Positions 27,001-35,660 of a stretch of 64,000 nt of DNA are shown piece after piece; the stretch's first letter is position 1, and every line of letters begins with the position of its first letter. The position numbers were made by a program, and so were the translations under genes. Under the pieces are notes generated by a model. The model saw only the letters and a list, made by a program, of their open reading frames with translations, ran no database searches and had not been told where the DNA came from. The stretch comes from Cyclobacterium xiamenense (GTDB taxonomy: Bacteria; Bacteroidota; Bacteroidia; Cytophagales; Cyclobacteriaceae): the NCBI RefSeq assembly GCF_009467825.1, contig NZ_WIOK01000001.1, positions 62,001 through 126,000 of the forward strand, read 5' to 3'.

Positions 27001-27527
27001 ATGATTGGCGGGTAAATGCCCGGTACTCGTTAAACACTCAGTGGAACATGCTGTTTTACTGGAACAGGGGATGGAGAAATTCGGCCTCCGATTTTCTGGA
27101 AAACCGCGATTTTACCATCCGGGAGCACACCTTTGGACCGGAATTCAATTTGCAGCCATCGCCAGCTTTCCGTGCCTCATTAAAATACCGGATGACAGGA
27201 AAACAGAATCTGGCCAATCTGGAATTTGAGGAGCGGGCACAGCTTCAGGAAGCGGCGCTTAATCTACGCCTGGCGAAAGCCACCCAAACGACGCTAAATG
27301 CACAGGTTGCCTACACCTATATTGAGTATAACGGAAAGGTAAACAGTCCGGTAGGGTACGAAATGCTGCAAGCCCTTACTCCCGGAAACAATACCTCCTG
27401 GACGGTAAACTGGCTCCAAAAAATTGGCGAAGGCCTCCAGTTAAACCTGATTTATGAGGGCAGAAATTCCCAAGGCCTGGATCGGTTGGTACATACAGGT
27501 CGCATGCAGGTTTCTGCCTTGTTCTGA
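24051..27527 (+). CDS. Large predicted outer-membrane beta-barrel protein
   Basis: Not a family I can name with certainty. The 1158 residues start with a Sec signal peptide (about 1-22, ending LAALAQ). The body is rich in alternating aromatic and polar strands, and the last residues (GRMQVSALF) end in Phe, as in outer-membrane barrels. An early part (about 150-360) has GNLTRGISFGNSQNVFVNSA, LQIRASITDQN and VFLDGKQLRRGFNNDYTIDY, which recall motifs of the large SprA-type translocon protein, but at half its length this is not SprA. A calcium-like DDNEDGVQQLNEF segment lies near residue 840. It stands alone between the kinase and the SDR gene. Likely a conserved Bacteroidota outer-membrane protein with unknown cargo. 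Confidence 0.7.
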   Translation: MWLVKYFLTVLTAFSGLAALAQSMPAICRWKKIGSNANELLLDSLSIRPSTLRVFGPSGDQIPHSYTLSTGKISFGVAEADLPDSVRLCYERLPFSFHHTYQKRSLSEDYDSLAFFRDTPPKKKPVMDFREEVFTSNKLNQSGNLTRGISFGNSQNVFVNSALNLQLDGELADNLQIRASITDQNVPFQPEGNTQQIQDFDNVLIALYNDQFNLSGGDVVLQQRKSEFLRYYKNVQGLQFTREYEMGADWKASTRAGAAIAKGKFASQVLEVLEGVSGPYRIRGPGEERFVIIMANSEKVFLDGKQLRRGFNNDYTIDYNQGEITFTPSVLITQYSRVRVDFEYAERNFSRSILTASHQQENENVSVYFNFYREQDDPNRPLFMELSDADKNLLAAVGDDINAAAVPRIDSIAFDSNRILYKKVTEITEVGETLTYYAYSTDPEEAFYAVSFTETGQGRGHYRRQQQLASGVVYAFVPPIDGVPQGNYSIRTPLPAPTKRQMITGGTSIRIGAHEKVFSEIALSNRDENRYSPLDNEDNTGVALKAGIVSEGRTVPSLEGYRFDAHTTVEYNSTNFSFIDRLRYIEFDRDWGLPAGETLPNASEKLFQAKVALTKDPQNQLSYTLDLRERSGQLSGVQQNALVNQRFGKRWLLSNELFHLASQVQSFRSDWLRYQGELKYLSRYLVPAYRFSVDRNVVANPQNEQVIRTAMNFKEHQVSLQTNDSLAYQAFATASIREDQAVANGTLVPDTRAFVSSYGLRGTFGPHSVKASFTYRELLFLRQEELEEITVMGKMDYRSSVFENNLTNELTYALGNGRELRREFVFLPVPTGEGTHTWRDDNEDGVQQLNEFYLAINPEEKNYIKVFVPTDEYVQAYTTLFNYRLQAKFPTDWKEASGLKKWLSRFSNQTNWNVEKKITSSDFFQRISPLLANANDTSLLSIRQSFRSSLFFNRASSVYGLDVSFFNTHQKQLLTGGFEDFSRDDWRVNARYSLNTQWNMLFYWNRGWRNSASDFLENRDFTIREHTFGPEFNLQPSPAFRASLKYRMTGKQNLANLEFEERAQLQEAALNLRLAKATQTTLNAQVAYTYIEYNGKVNSPVGYEMLQALTPGNNTSWTVNWLQKIGEGLQLNLIYEGRNSQGLDRLVHTGRMQVSALF

Positions 27528-27551
27528 TTAGGCATAGCCCGGGAAAAAATG

Positions 27552-27559
27552 TAACTTTG
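27552..27559 (+). promoter_or_regulatory. -7 promoter element of the SDR-ispG operon
   Basis: TAACTTTG fits TAnnTTTG exactly and lies 44 bases before the SDR start. No clear TTTG is found at the -33 distance. Confidence 0.55.
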
Positions 27560-27603
27560 TGCGGATTATTTGGTTGTTGTACGAATAGTTAAAATACAAA
27601 CGA

Positions 27604-28308
27604 ATGGCAAAGAGTATTCTGGTCACAGGTGGTACCAAAGGGATTGGGAAGGCGATCATTCACCGATTTGCCCGAGAGGGGTTTGATGTTTTCAGCTGCA
27701 GTAGAAACGGAAGCGAATTGAATTCGCTTCAGCAGGAAATGGCGGACCTGTACCCGGAGGTCCAGGTACAGGTGATGCAGGCCGACTTGTCACAAAAACA
27801 GGAGGTCAAGGCGTTTGCGGCCTTTGTAAAAAAAAACACCATCCCCGATGTTTTGATAAATAATACCGGTATTTTTATTCCCGGAAGCCTGCACGAGGAG
27901 CCAGAAGGTAATTTTGAAAAAACGATGCATACCAACCTTTTCAGTGCCTACTACCTCACCCGCGCATTTACCGACGCATTCATCGATCGTAAAAGCGGAC
28001 ATATTTTTTCCATTGGAAGCATTGCCGGGCTCACTGCGTATGCCAATGGCGGTAGCTACGCCGTTTCCAAGTGGGCCATGCTGGGATTTACCAAATGCCT
28101 TCGTCAGGAATTAATGCCGCATGGCATACGGGTAACCTCCGTATTGCCCGGCGCGACTTACACGGCGAGTTGGGAAGGGGTGGATTTACCCGAAGACCGC
28201 TTTATGAAAGCCACCGATGTAGCAGAATCAGTATGGGCTGCGTATAACCTTTCACCCCGTTCTGTTGTTGAAGAGATAGTAATCCGGCCACAATTAGGTG
28301 ATATATAA
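27604..28308 (+). CDS. Short-chain dehydrogenase/reductase (SDR)
   Basis: A 234-residue classical SDR that should use NAD(P)H. The nucleotide-binding motif is TGGTKGIGK at about residues 8-16; NNTG (usually NNAG) is near 91; the catalytic Ser is in SIGSIAG near 139; and YAVSK holds the catalytic Tyr and Lys near 152-156. The substrate cannot be told from the sequence. ispG starts two bases after the stop, so the two are co-transcribed, but a shared pathway is not implied. Confidence 0.9.
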   Translation: MAKSILVTGGTKGIGKAIIHRFAREGFDVFSCSRNGSELNSLQQEMADLYPEVQVQVMQADLSQKQEVKAFAAFVKKNTIPDVLINNTGIFIPGSLHEEPEGNFEKTMHTNLFSAYYLTRAFTDAFIDRKSGHIFSIGSIAGLTAYANGGSYAVSKWAMLGFTKCLRQELMPHGIRVTSVLPGATYTASWEGVDLPEDRFMKATDVAESVWAAYNLSPRSVVEEIVIRPQLGDI

Positions 28309-28310
28309 CT

Positions 28311-30305
28311 ATGGAACTGAAAACCATCGAAGAAAAGATCCGCTATTGCAATAGCCTTACCGATTATTCCCGAAGGGAGACCATTCCCGTAAAGGTAGGT
28401 GATTTGATCATCGGAGGGGATAATCCCATCGTGGTACAATCAATGACCACCGTGGATACCATGGATACCCAAGGGTCCATTGATCAAGCGATCCGAATGA
28501 TTGAGAGTGGCTGCGAACTCGTCCGAATCACAGCACCCAGTATCAAAGAAGCGGAGAATCTACGCAAGATCAAGGAAGGATTGCGGGAACGGGGATACCG
28601 CACGCCGTTGGTTGCAGACATTCACTTCACGCCGAATGCAGCCGAAGTGGCAGCCCAGATCGTGGAAAAAGTACGGGTAAATCCCGGGAACTACGCCGAT
28701 AAAAAGAAATTTGAAGTTCTGGAATATACCGATGCGTCCTATCAGGCGGAGTTGGAACGCATCCGCGAACGGTTTTTGCCCCTGGTAAAAATCTGTAAAG
28801 CAAACGGTACCGCCATGCGGATTGGAACCAATCACGGTTCCCTTTCGGACCGGATCATGAGCCGGTATGGGGACACACCGCTTGGAATGGTGGAGTCCGC
28901 CCTTGAATTTTTACGTATATGCGAAGACGAACGCTTCCACGATATTGTGATTTCCATGAAATCGTCCAATACCCAGGTAATGGTTCAGGCCTACCGTCTC
29001 CTGGTTCAAAAATTGGACGAAGGTGGGTTTAAGCCGTATCCCTTGCATTTGGGTGTTACCGAGGCCGGTGACGGAGAAGACGGTAGGGTGAAGTCTGCCG
29101 TAGGCATCGGGGCCCTGTTGGAAGACGGACTGGGAGATACGGTGCGTGTGTCCCTGACCGAAGATCCGGAGTTTGAATCCCCTGTGGTCAAAACACTCAT
29201 CGATCGCTACCTGCACCGTCCGGAAAAATCGGGCATCCTTCCGCTGGATTCCTACCCACTGGATCCCTTCAGCTACACCAAAAGAAAAACGGTGGAAGTA
29301 GGTAATTTTGGCGGAGGAAACGTGCCCCGTGTGCTAACCGACATTTCCCGACTTGAACAATTGGAGCCAAAAGAGCTGAAAGGCACGGGCCACTTTTATT
29401 TGCCCGAACTGGACAAATGGAAAATGAACGATCAAGGATGCGACTACCTGTATTCGGGAAGTAAGCCCGTCCCCTTTATGCTTCCCAATGGGGTGAAGGA
29501 GATTGTGGATTACGAGGTGTGGATTGGCCATTCAGATAAGAAAAATAGCTACCCGGCGATTTCGCCGGAAGTCTTGAGCGAAAAAAGGGAGCTGCATCCG
29601 GAGGTGAATTTCCTTTTTCTTGCTTGCGAGCAAGTGGAGGATGCGGTACCGCTGCTCACCAATAGCCATCCACTGGTGATTGTGCTGGCTACGGATAAGG
29701 ATCACCAGATGCAGGCATTGAGACGGGCATTTGTGACGTTGATTCAAGCGGGAATTGAGCTTCCGGTTGTATCCAAGGTCACGTATGCAGAGAAGGATAC
29801 CGAAAAGACCACGCTCTATGCTGCCACCGATGTGGGGGGCTTATTGATTGATGGCCTCGGAGACGGCATCCTGATCGGCCTGGATCGGCTGAAACTGGAT
29901 CAGCGGCAGGAGTTGTTGGACCAGGTTAAATTGCACAATTCGGTCAGTTTCGGTGTGCTTCAGGCAGCCCGGACGCGCATGTCAAAAACCGAATACATTT
30001 CCTGTCCGTCTTGTGGTCGCACCTTGTTTGACCTACAGGAAACCACCGCCATGATCCGAAAGCGGACCGATCACCTGAAGGGGGTAAAAATCGGAATCAT
30101 GGGCTGCATTGTCAATGGTCCCGGTGAGATGGCGGACGCCGATTACGGCTACGTGGGTTCGGGTAAAGGTAAGATCACCTTGTACAAGGGGAAAGAAGTG
30201 GTCAAACGCGCCGTACCCTCCGAAAGGGCCGTGGATGAATTGATCGAAATCATCCGGCAGGACGGGCAGTGGATCGAGCCCGAGGCCAGTGAACACCATC
30301 ATTAA
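28311..30305 (+). CDS. ispG: 4-hydroxy-3-methylbut-2-en-1-yl diphosphate synthase
   Basis: Penultimate enzyme of the MEP isoprenoid pathway: reductive ring opening of MEcPP to HMBPP with a [4Fe-4S] cluster. At 664 residues it is the long form found in Bacteroidota and plants, with an extra domain between the TIM barrel and the iron-sulfur domain. The barrel is residues of about 20-300 (VVQSMTTVDT, LVRITAPS, LVADIHFTPNAA, LHLGVTEAGDGEDG). The C-terminal domain has the cluster ligands: CPSCGRTLFD near 565-568 and GCIVNGPGEMADADYG near 600, the Glu being the fourth ligand. It is the second gene of a run that begins with the SDR. Confidence 0.96.
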   Translation: MELKTIEEKIRYCNSLTDYSRRETIPVKVGDLIIGGDNPIVVQSMTTVDTMDTQGSIDQAIRMIESGCELVRITAPSIKEAENLRKIKEGLRERGYRTPLVADIHFTPNAAEVAAQIVEKVRVNPGNYADKKKFEVLEYTDASYQAELERIRERFLPLVKICKANGTAMRIGTNHGSLSDRIMSRYGDTPLGMVESALEFLRICEDERFHDIVISMKSSNTQVMVQAYRLLVQKLDEGGFKPYPLHLGVTEAGDGEDGRVKSAVGIGALLEDGLGDTVRVSLTEDPEFESPVVKTLIDRYLHRPEKSGILPLDSYPLDPFSYTKRKTVEVGNFGGGNVPRVLTDISRLEQLEPKELKGTGHFYLPELDKWKMNDQGCDYLYSGSKPVPFMLPNGVKEIVDYEVWIGHSDKKNSYPAISPEVLSEKRELHPEVNFLFLACEQVEDAVPLLTNSHPLVIVLATDKDHQMQALRRAFVTLIQAGIELPVVSKVTYAEKDTEKTTLYAATDVGGLLIDGLGDGILIGLDRLKLDQRQELLDQVKLHNSVSFGVLQAARTRMSKTEYISCPSCGRTLFDLQETTAMIRKRTDHLKGVKIGIMGCIVNGPGEMADADYGYVGSGKGKITLYKGKEVVKRAVPSERAVDELIEIIRQDGQWIEPEASEHHH

Positions 30306-30325
30306 CGACTAAATCAACACGAACC

Positions 30326-30514
30326 ATGTCCAATAAATTAAAGGAGTTCTTTCAGGTAGGAGAAGTTGGGAATTATTTTATCCGGGTTTTCCAAAAGCCG
30401 GACCCCACAAAAAAGAGTAATTTCAACCTGCGTATGATGCACGGCATCAATAAGATATCCATACTTGTGTTCCTCGCTGCACTTATCTTCTGGATCATCA
30501 AACGCATCGTGTAG
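30326..30514 (+). CDS. DUF6728-like small membrane protein
   Basis: The 62 residues have a soluble N-terminal part (VGNYFIRVFQKPDP) and one C-terminal helix (about 42-60) with a basic end (KRIV). It matches the small Bacteroidota-specific family DUF6728 in size and pattern. It lies between ispG and the YjbR gene with gaps of 20 and 2 bases. The role is unknown. Confidence 0.8.
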   Translation: MSNKLKEFFQVGEVGNYFIRVFQKPDPTKKSNFNLRMMHGINKISILVFLAALIFWIIKRIV

Positions 30515-30516
30515 CA

Positions 30517-30864
30517 ATGAAGATCGATTTTTTCAGAGACTATTGCTTGAAAAAAAACGGAGCAACGGAGTCCACGCCTTTTGGCGAAGACACGCTTTGT
30601 TTTCAAGTAGGAGGTAAAATTTTTGCAATCATCGATATCGAGCGCTTTGAAAGCGTGAACCTAAAATGTGATCCGGAAAGAGCCCTGCTACTGCGTGAGC
30701 AATACCCGGGGATTCAGGCGGGCTACCACATGAATAAAAAGCATTGGAACACCGTGTCTTTCGACGGTTCTGTTAGCGACCCGTTGATTCTGGAATTGGT
30801 GGACCACTCCTATGACCTGGTCTTTGCGGGTCTTCCCAAGAAAATTAAAGAACAATTTTGTTAA
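30517..30864 (+). CDS. MmcQ/YjbR family protein
   Basis: The 115 residues fit the MmcQ/YjbR family: CLKKNGATESTPFGEDTLCF near the N-terminus, KIFAIIDI, then LKCDPERALLLREQYPGI and HWNTVSFDG. The fold resembles that of CyaY and of DNA-binding phosphotransfer proteins, but the cellular function is not established. The TAA overlaps the ATG of the ABC ATPase by one base, so translation is coupled. Confidence 0.9.
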   Translation: MKIDFFRDYCLKKNGATESTPFGEDTLCFQVGGKIFAIIDIERFESVNLKCDPERALLLREQYPGIQAGYHMNKKHWNTVSFDGSVSDPLILELVDHSYDLVFAGLPKKIKEQFC

Positions 30865-31832
30865 TGGTATTTTTGAGCATCAGGGGATTGGATAAAACCT
30901 ACCCCGGAGATATTGTTGCCCTGCACGATTTATCCCTGGAAATCCAAAAGGGAGAACGTTGGGCGGTCATTGGGTCCAGTGGTAGCGGCAAAAGCACCTT
31001 GCTTCGGCTCATCGCAGGACTGGAAGCCCAGGATGCCGGAGAGGTGCTGCTGGACGGAGAAAAAATCAAAAATTCCAACGAAAAACTCGTGGCCGGATAC
31101 GATGCCATTCAGCTGGTCCGGCAGGACAATGGGCTCTATCCCCATTCCACCGTGGCTGAAAATATCCGTCGTCCACTTCTGCAGTACGACAAAACGTATG
31201 CGGCTGAACGGTTGGAAAGTTTGCTTGCGCTTTTTGGGCTTCTGCACAAACGGGACGCCTACCCCCGGCAATTATCGGGCGGAGAGCAACAAAAGGTGGC
31301 CATCGCCCGGGCGCTAAGTCTGGAACCGGAAGTGCTCTTGCTCGATGAGCCGTTTAATTCGCTGGATAGTTTGCAGAAACGGGATTTGCTGGACGAGCTC
31401 AACCTGATTTTCCGTGAGTTGGAGCTCACGTTACTGATGGTAACCCACGATATTCAGGACGCCTTGCTGCTTACAGATCGCCTTTGCGTGGTATCCCCGG
31501 GAGGCAAGCTGGTGAGGCAGGGAACGATTCGGGAAATTCATCAGCATCCCCAGTCGGCCTACGTAGCGGGCTTTTTTGGTCCACTAAATGCCGTACCCGG
31601 TAGGGAAGGATATTATCTCCGGCCCGCGGACGTTACGGTACCGGAAGGGAAGGGTAAGGCAACCGGCACGGTGCTAATCAATCGGTATTTTCCGGAACAC
31701 GATCTGCTCACCGTGGCAGTAGCGGGAGCCGCGCAACCCTGGCAGGTAGCCGATCCTCAGCGTGGTTTTTCCCAGGGGCAAACCATTCAGTTGACCTGGG
31801 ATGAGTCGCGTGTCCTGCATTTGCCCGCCTGA
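30864..31832 (+). CDS. ABC transporter ATP-binding protein
   Basis: I start the gene at ATG 30864; a TTG six bases upstream is also in frame. The 322 residues have a full ATPase: Walker A GSSGSGKST near 37, the Q loop at VRQDNG, signature LSGGEQQKVAIARA near 137, Walker B VLLLDEP and the H-loop VTHD. A C-terminal extension of about 90 residues looks like the TOBE-type domain of importer ATPases (PotA/CysA group). No permease or binding protein is next to it, so the transported substrate is unknown. It ends seven bases from the converging slyD-like gene. Confidence 0.9.
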   Translation: MVFLSIRGLDKTYPGDIVALHDLSLEIQKGERWAVIGSSGSGKSTLLRLIAGLEAQDAGEVLLDGEKIKNSNEKLVAGYDAIQLVRQDNGLYPHSTVAENIRRPLLQYDKTYAAERLESLLALFGLLHKRDAYPRQLSGGEQQKVAIARALSLEPEVLLLDEPFNSLDSLQKRDLLDELNLIFRELELTLLMVTHDIQDALLLTDRLCVVSPGGKLVRQGTIREIHQHPQSAYVAGFFGPLNAVPGREGYYLRPADVTVPEGKGKATGTVLINRYFPEHDLLTVAVAGAAQPWQVADPQRGFSQGQTIQLTWDESRVLHLPA

Positions 31833-31839
31833 GCACGCC

Positions 31840-32337
31840 TCAGGCCATAAACCCCTCTTCTTTTTCTTTTTCCGTCGCTTCCCGGACTTCAAAAACCTCG
31901 CCTTCAAAATGCAGGTTCATGCCCGTGAGTGGGTGGTTGAAGTCCAAGAGCAATTCCTCGCCAAGATCCTTAACGATTTTTGCCTGCATGGGATAGCCGT
32001 CTTCGTCTACCAGGGGAAGGAAGTTGCCTTCCTGCAGCATTTCTTCCTGAAATCCCCGCTCCGTGTTAAACTGCGCCTTGGGTACGGAGACAATGAGTTC
32101 GTCATCGGCTTCTCCGTACGCTTCGGCTACTTCCAGCACAAATTGAAAGCGATCGCCTTTGGCTTTTTCCTTTAGTTTTTTTTCAAAGGCCTCCGGCAGT
32201 CCGCTGTTGCCATAGAGAAAGTAAAAGGGATCCGCCTCGTCCCGTACTTCCACACTAAAGGGCAGTTCCTCAGAAGTTTCATTGGTCACTTTTAGTTCGT
32301 AGGTAAGCCCTACGACGGTGTTTTCGTTGATTTTCAT
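31840..32337 (-). CDS. FKBP-type peptidyl-prolyl isomerase, SlyD-like
   Basis: A 165-residue protein of the SlyD group: an FKBP half-domain (about 1-70), an inserted IF domain (about 70-130, with VPKAQFN and LPLVDEDGYPM) and the return to FKBP with the family's LLLDFNHPLTGMNLHFEGEV. It should catalyse prolyl isomerisation and act as a chaperone in the cytoplasm. The Cys/His-rich metal-binding tail of E. coli SlyD is missing, so a nickel role is unlikely. It is a single gene, transcribed against its neighbours. Confidence 0.92.
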   Translation of the reverse strand: MKINENTVVGLTYELKVTNETSEELPFSVEVRDEADPFYFLYGNSGLPEAFEKKLKEKAKGDRFQFVLEVAEAYGEADDELIVSVPKAQFNTERGFQEEMLQEGNFLPLVDEDGYPMQAKIVKDLGEELLLDFNHPLTGMNLHFEGEVFEVREATEKEKEEGFMA

Positions 32338-32355
32338 AGGTTTTGTTTAGTCTCA

Positions 32356-32363
32356 CAAAGGTA
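32356..32363 (-). promoter_or_regulatory. -7 promoter element of the SlyD-like gene
   Basis: On the minus strand TACCTTTG fits TAnnTTTG exactly and lies 18 bases before the start codon. The mRNA leader would be only about ten bases. Confidence 0.55.
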
Positions 32364-32492
32364 GTGGATAACCTGCAGAATTAAAATTGGCATTCAGGAT
32401 CAACCGGAAAGCACAGGAAAGTTTTTCCAAAAGTTTTCCTTATTTTCACCCATTCATCTATTTTAGTCCATGTAGCCCTAAAAAATTTCTGT

Positions 32493-32807
32493 ATGAAACA
32501 GGTAGCGTTCACGATGAAGTTGATACCCGGAAACGAAGCGGAATACGAAAAGCGGCACCGGGAAATCTGGCCGGAATTAGCCGCACTTCTTCGGGAGGCC
32601 GGCATTGCCGAATACCACATCTTCTTGGATGAATCCAGCGGGACGCTTTTCGCCTTTCAAAACCTGAACGAGGACAGTGCCGGAACGGACCACCTTCCGG
32701 AGAAACCAATCATGAAAAAATGGTGGGCCTACATGGCAGACCTCATGGAGACCCATGCAGACCAATCTCCCAAAATACTGCCGCTACGCCATGTTTTTTC
32801 CTTGTAA
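32493..32807 (+). CDS. rhaM: L-rhamnose mutarotase
   Basis: Interconverts the alpha and beta anomers of L-rhamnose. It has 104 residues, the normal length. Family signs are AFTMKLIPGNEAEYEKRHRE with the conserved His of EKRHREIWPEL, then AGIAEYHIFLDE, LFAFQNL and KWWAYMADLM. The gene for a GH106-like lipoprotein starts 13 bases later, so the pair fits release of rhamnose from a polymer and its entry into metabolism. No rhamnose isomerase or kinase genes are in the window. Confidence 0.92.
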   Translation: MKQVAFTMKLIPGNEAEYEKRHREIWPELAALLREAGIAEYHIFLDESSGTLFAFQNLNEDSAGTDHLPEKPIMKKWWAYMADLMETHADQSPKILPLRHVFSL

Positions 32808-32820
32808 CGCCTGCCCGCCT

Positions 32821-35631
32821 ATGACAAACCGATACGATTTATTGCAATCCTTACTTCTCCTATCTGCACTTTTGCTGGGCACGCTTGCTTGCAAACAGGA
32901 GGACCGTGCGGTTCGCACTGCGGTAAGCGCTGGCGACTGGCCCGAAAAAACCCGCACCTCCAAGCCCTGGACACGCTGGTGGTGGATGGGGAGTGCTGTA
33001 GACAAGGAAAATTTGAGTCGCTTGCTGAAAGCCTATGAGGAAGCAGGGCTAGGCGGATTGGAGATTGCACCCATTTACGGGGCCAAAGGATTTGAAGACC
33101 GTTTTTTGCCCTACCTTTCCCCGGAATGGATGGAAATGTTGCACCATACGGTGGCTACCGCAGACAGTCTGGAACTGGGTATCGATCTTACACAAGGCAC
33201 GGGATGGCCTTTTGGCGGTCCCATGGTGGAGCCGGAAATGGCCGCCCAGCGCATGGTGATGCAACAGCATACCTATTCCGAAGCGGAAGGATTGGATCGA
33301 CCCATTTTGCTGGAAGATACCCGAGCCGCTCGCTTTGACTATGTCCTGCATACGGTAATGGCCTATAAAGAAAACGAATCTCCGGTAAACCTTACCGATC
33401 AAATTGACGATTCCGGGAAACTGTCCTGGAGCGCTACTGGAACCTGGAAATTGATCGCTGTATTTCGGGTACAGACGGGGCAACGGGTGAAACGTGCGGC
33501 ACCGGGCGGTCAGGGTTTTACGCTGGATCATTATTCCTACGAATCTGTCGGCAATTACCTTTCCCATTTTGATTCGGCCTTTGGAGAGAATTTTCCCGGA
33601 ATCCGGGCATTCTATAACGATAGCTTTGAAGTGTACGGGGCGGATTTTACACAGGATTTTTTTCGGTATTTTCTGGAAAAGCGCGGGTATGACTTACGGG
33701 ATTACCTGCCCGAGTTGCTGGCAGAAGAACCGGCCGAGCGCAGCAGCCGAGTCAAGTCCGATTACCGGGAGACCATCCATGACATGCTGTTAGAAAACTT
33801 TACCGGGCAATGGACCGACTGGGCCAATCAGCGGGGAAAAATGACCAAGAATCAAGCACATGGCTCGCCGGGAAACCTGCTGGATCTTTATGCGCGGGTA
33901 GACATTCCCGAAGGCGAAACCTTTGGTTCCAGCTATTTCCCCATTCCTGGTATCCGAAGGGATAGTGCCGATATCCGAAACGTGGATCCCGACCCCATCA
34001 TGCTGAAATTTGCCTCTTCGGCAGCCCACCTGAGGGGTAAAAACCTGGTGTCCACCGAAACCTTTATCTGGCTGGGAGAGCATTTTAAATCCGCTTTCTC
34101 CCAGGCAAAACCCGAACTGGAACAGGCCTTTCTGGCGGGAATCAACCACATGTTTTACCATGGAGTAACCTACTCTCCCGAAGAGGTGGATTTTCCGGGA
34201 TGGTTATTTTATGCTTCTTTAAATCTGAATACACATAACAGCCTATGGCCCCATTTTAGAGGCTTTAATGAGTACATACAGCGTGTTCAGTCGGTGCTGC
34301 AATCCGGAACCCCGGATAACGAACTGCTTATGTACTGGCCGGTGTACGACGTTTGGGCCGACCCGGAGGGGGTATCCAAAATGCTGACCGTGCACGGCAT
34401 CGATGAGTGGCTGCATCCGACGCCATTTTATAAAGGTTCCAAGCTGCTAATGGAAAAGGGATACAGTTTGGATTTCGTCTCGGATGCCCTGATTGAGGAG
34501 TTGCAGGTTACGGAGGGACAGCTGTCCGCAGCGGATGGCGCGTATACCGCGCAGGTACTGGTGGTGCCTGGGCTTCGCTACCTGCCCCTTGCCACCCTGG
34601 AGCGACTCCTATCGCTGGCCGAGTCAGGGGCCACGGTCGTTTTTCAGGAGCAGCCTGCGGATGTACCGGGCTTTAAGGACTACGCAGAAAGAAGGGAAGC
34701 ATTAGAGCGCATCTGGAAGACCCTTTCCTTCGAAACGAGTGCATCTACCCAGGTGGCGACTTTTGGGAAAGGCAAGGTTATTCTGTCGGAAGACTTGCTT
34801 CAGGGCATGAAGCTGGCCGGATTGGAACGGGAAACCCTTGTGGATCAGGGGATTCGGTTTATCCGTAGGAATTTGGCCGGTGAACGGTATTACTATTTGG
34901 TCAACCATACCGCAGAGACCATCGCTACCCCTATTCCGCTAAACCAGGAGGGAGAAGCCGCTGTGTTGATGGCTCCGGAGCAAGGGAAAGTGGGGTTGGC
35001 GGAAACCAGGCGGGAAAATGGAAAACTGTCTGTTCGGGTACACCTGGAACCGGGCGAATCGCTGATCGTGCATGTGTTGCGCAACGAGGGTCAAGGCATT
35101 CCGAACTGGCATTACCGGGTTTCAGATCCGGAAATACGTACGCTGGAAAGCCCCTGGAAGCTAACGTTTCACCAAGGAGGACCTGCGTTACCCAAATCCC
35201 GGCAATTGCAAAAAATTGGGCCCTGGACCGAGTCGGCGGATACGCTTAGCCTGCATTTTTCCGGGCAGGCCCGGTACGAAACCAGCCTGGACCTAAACCT
35301 GGAGCAAGGGGCCCGTTACGAGCTCTCTCTTGGCAAGGTACGGGAAAGTGCCCGTGTTTGGATCAACGGGCAGGAAGTTGGCTTTGCTTTCGGTATACCC
35401 TTTCGACTGGATGTAGGAGATTACCTGAAAGACGGGATCAATGAAATTACCGTAGAGGTGGCGAACCTGATGGCCAACCGCATTCGCTACCTGGATCAGC
35501 AAGGGGTGACCTGGCGAAATTACCACGAAATCAATTTTGTAAACATCGATTACCAGCCGTTTGACGCTTCTTCCTGGGAAGTAATGCCTTCCGGGCTTGT
35601 AGGGCCGGTTACCCTCGAGATCCACCATTAA
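32821..35631 (+). CDS. GH106-like alpha-L-rhamnosidase lipoprotein
   Basis: I take the ATG at 32821, because it gives a clean lipoprotein signal (LLLSALLLGTLAC, lipobox Cys at about 23); the frame is open further upstream into rhaM. The 936-residue product should be exported and lipid-anchored. The early motif TRWWWMGSAVDKENLSRLL and AGLGGLEIAPIYG are typical of the glycosyl hydrolase family 106/PF17132 group of alpha-L-rhamnosidases. Further catalytic-domain sequence goes on to about residue 600. The last 120 residues look like a beta-sandwich, galactose-binding-like module (YELSLGKVRESARVWINGQE, PFRLDVGDYLK). The neighbour rhaM supports a rhamnose-containing substrate; the exact linkage is not known. 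Confidence 0.85.
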   Translation: MTNRYDLLQSLLLLSALLLGTLACKQEDRAVRTAVSAGDWPEKTRTSKPWTRWWWMGSAVDKENLSRLLKAYEEAGLGGLEIAPIYGAKGFEDRFLPYLSPEWMEMLHHTVATADSLELGIDLTQGTGWPFGGPMVEPEMAAQRMVMQQHTYSEAEGLDRPILLEDTRAARFDYVLHTVMAYKENESPVNLTDQIDDSGKLSWSATGTWKLIAVFRVQTGQRVKRAAPGGQGFTLDHYSYESVGNYLSHFDSAFGENFPGIRAFYNDSFEVYGADFTQDFFRYFLEKRGYDLRDYLPELLAEEPAERSSRVKSDYRETIHDMLLENFTGQWTDWANQRGKMTKNQAHGSPGNLLDLYARVDIPEGETFGSSYFPIPGIRRDSADIRNVDPDPIMLKFASSAAHLRGKNLVSTETFIWLGEHFKSAFSQAKPELEQAFLAGINHMFYHGVTYSPEEVDFPGWLFYASLNLNTHNSLWPHFRGFNEYIQRVQSVLQSGTPDNELLMYWPVYDVWADPEGVSKMLTVHGIDEWLHPTPFYKGSKLLMEKGYSLDFVSDALIEELQVTEGQLSAADGAYTAQVLVVPGLRYLPLATLERLLSLAESGATVVFQEQPADVPGFKDYAERREALERIWKTLSFETSASTQVATFGKGKVILSEDLLQGMKLAGLERETLVDQGIRFIRRNLAGERYYYLVNHTAETIATPIPLNQEGEAAVLMAPEQGKVGLAETRRENGKLSVRVHLEPGESLIVHVLRNEGQGIPNWHYRVSDPEIRTLESPWKLTFHQGGPALPKSRQLQKIGPWTESADTLSLHFSGQARYETSLDLNLEQGARYELSLGKVRESARVWINGQEVGFAFGIPFRLDVGDYLKDGINEITVEVANLMANRIRYLDQQGVTWRNYHEINFVNIDYQPFDASSWEVMPSGLVGPVTLEIHH

Positions 35632-35660
35632 TAAAATTATTGGTTGAAGGCAATCCCAAA

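Noticed and set aside
24051-27527. Identification as SprA itself
   Set aside because: SprA is more than twice as long; only a few N-terminal motifs are similar.
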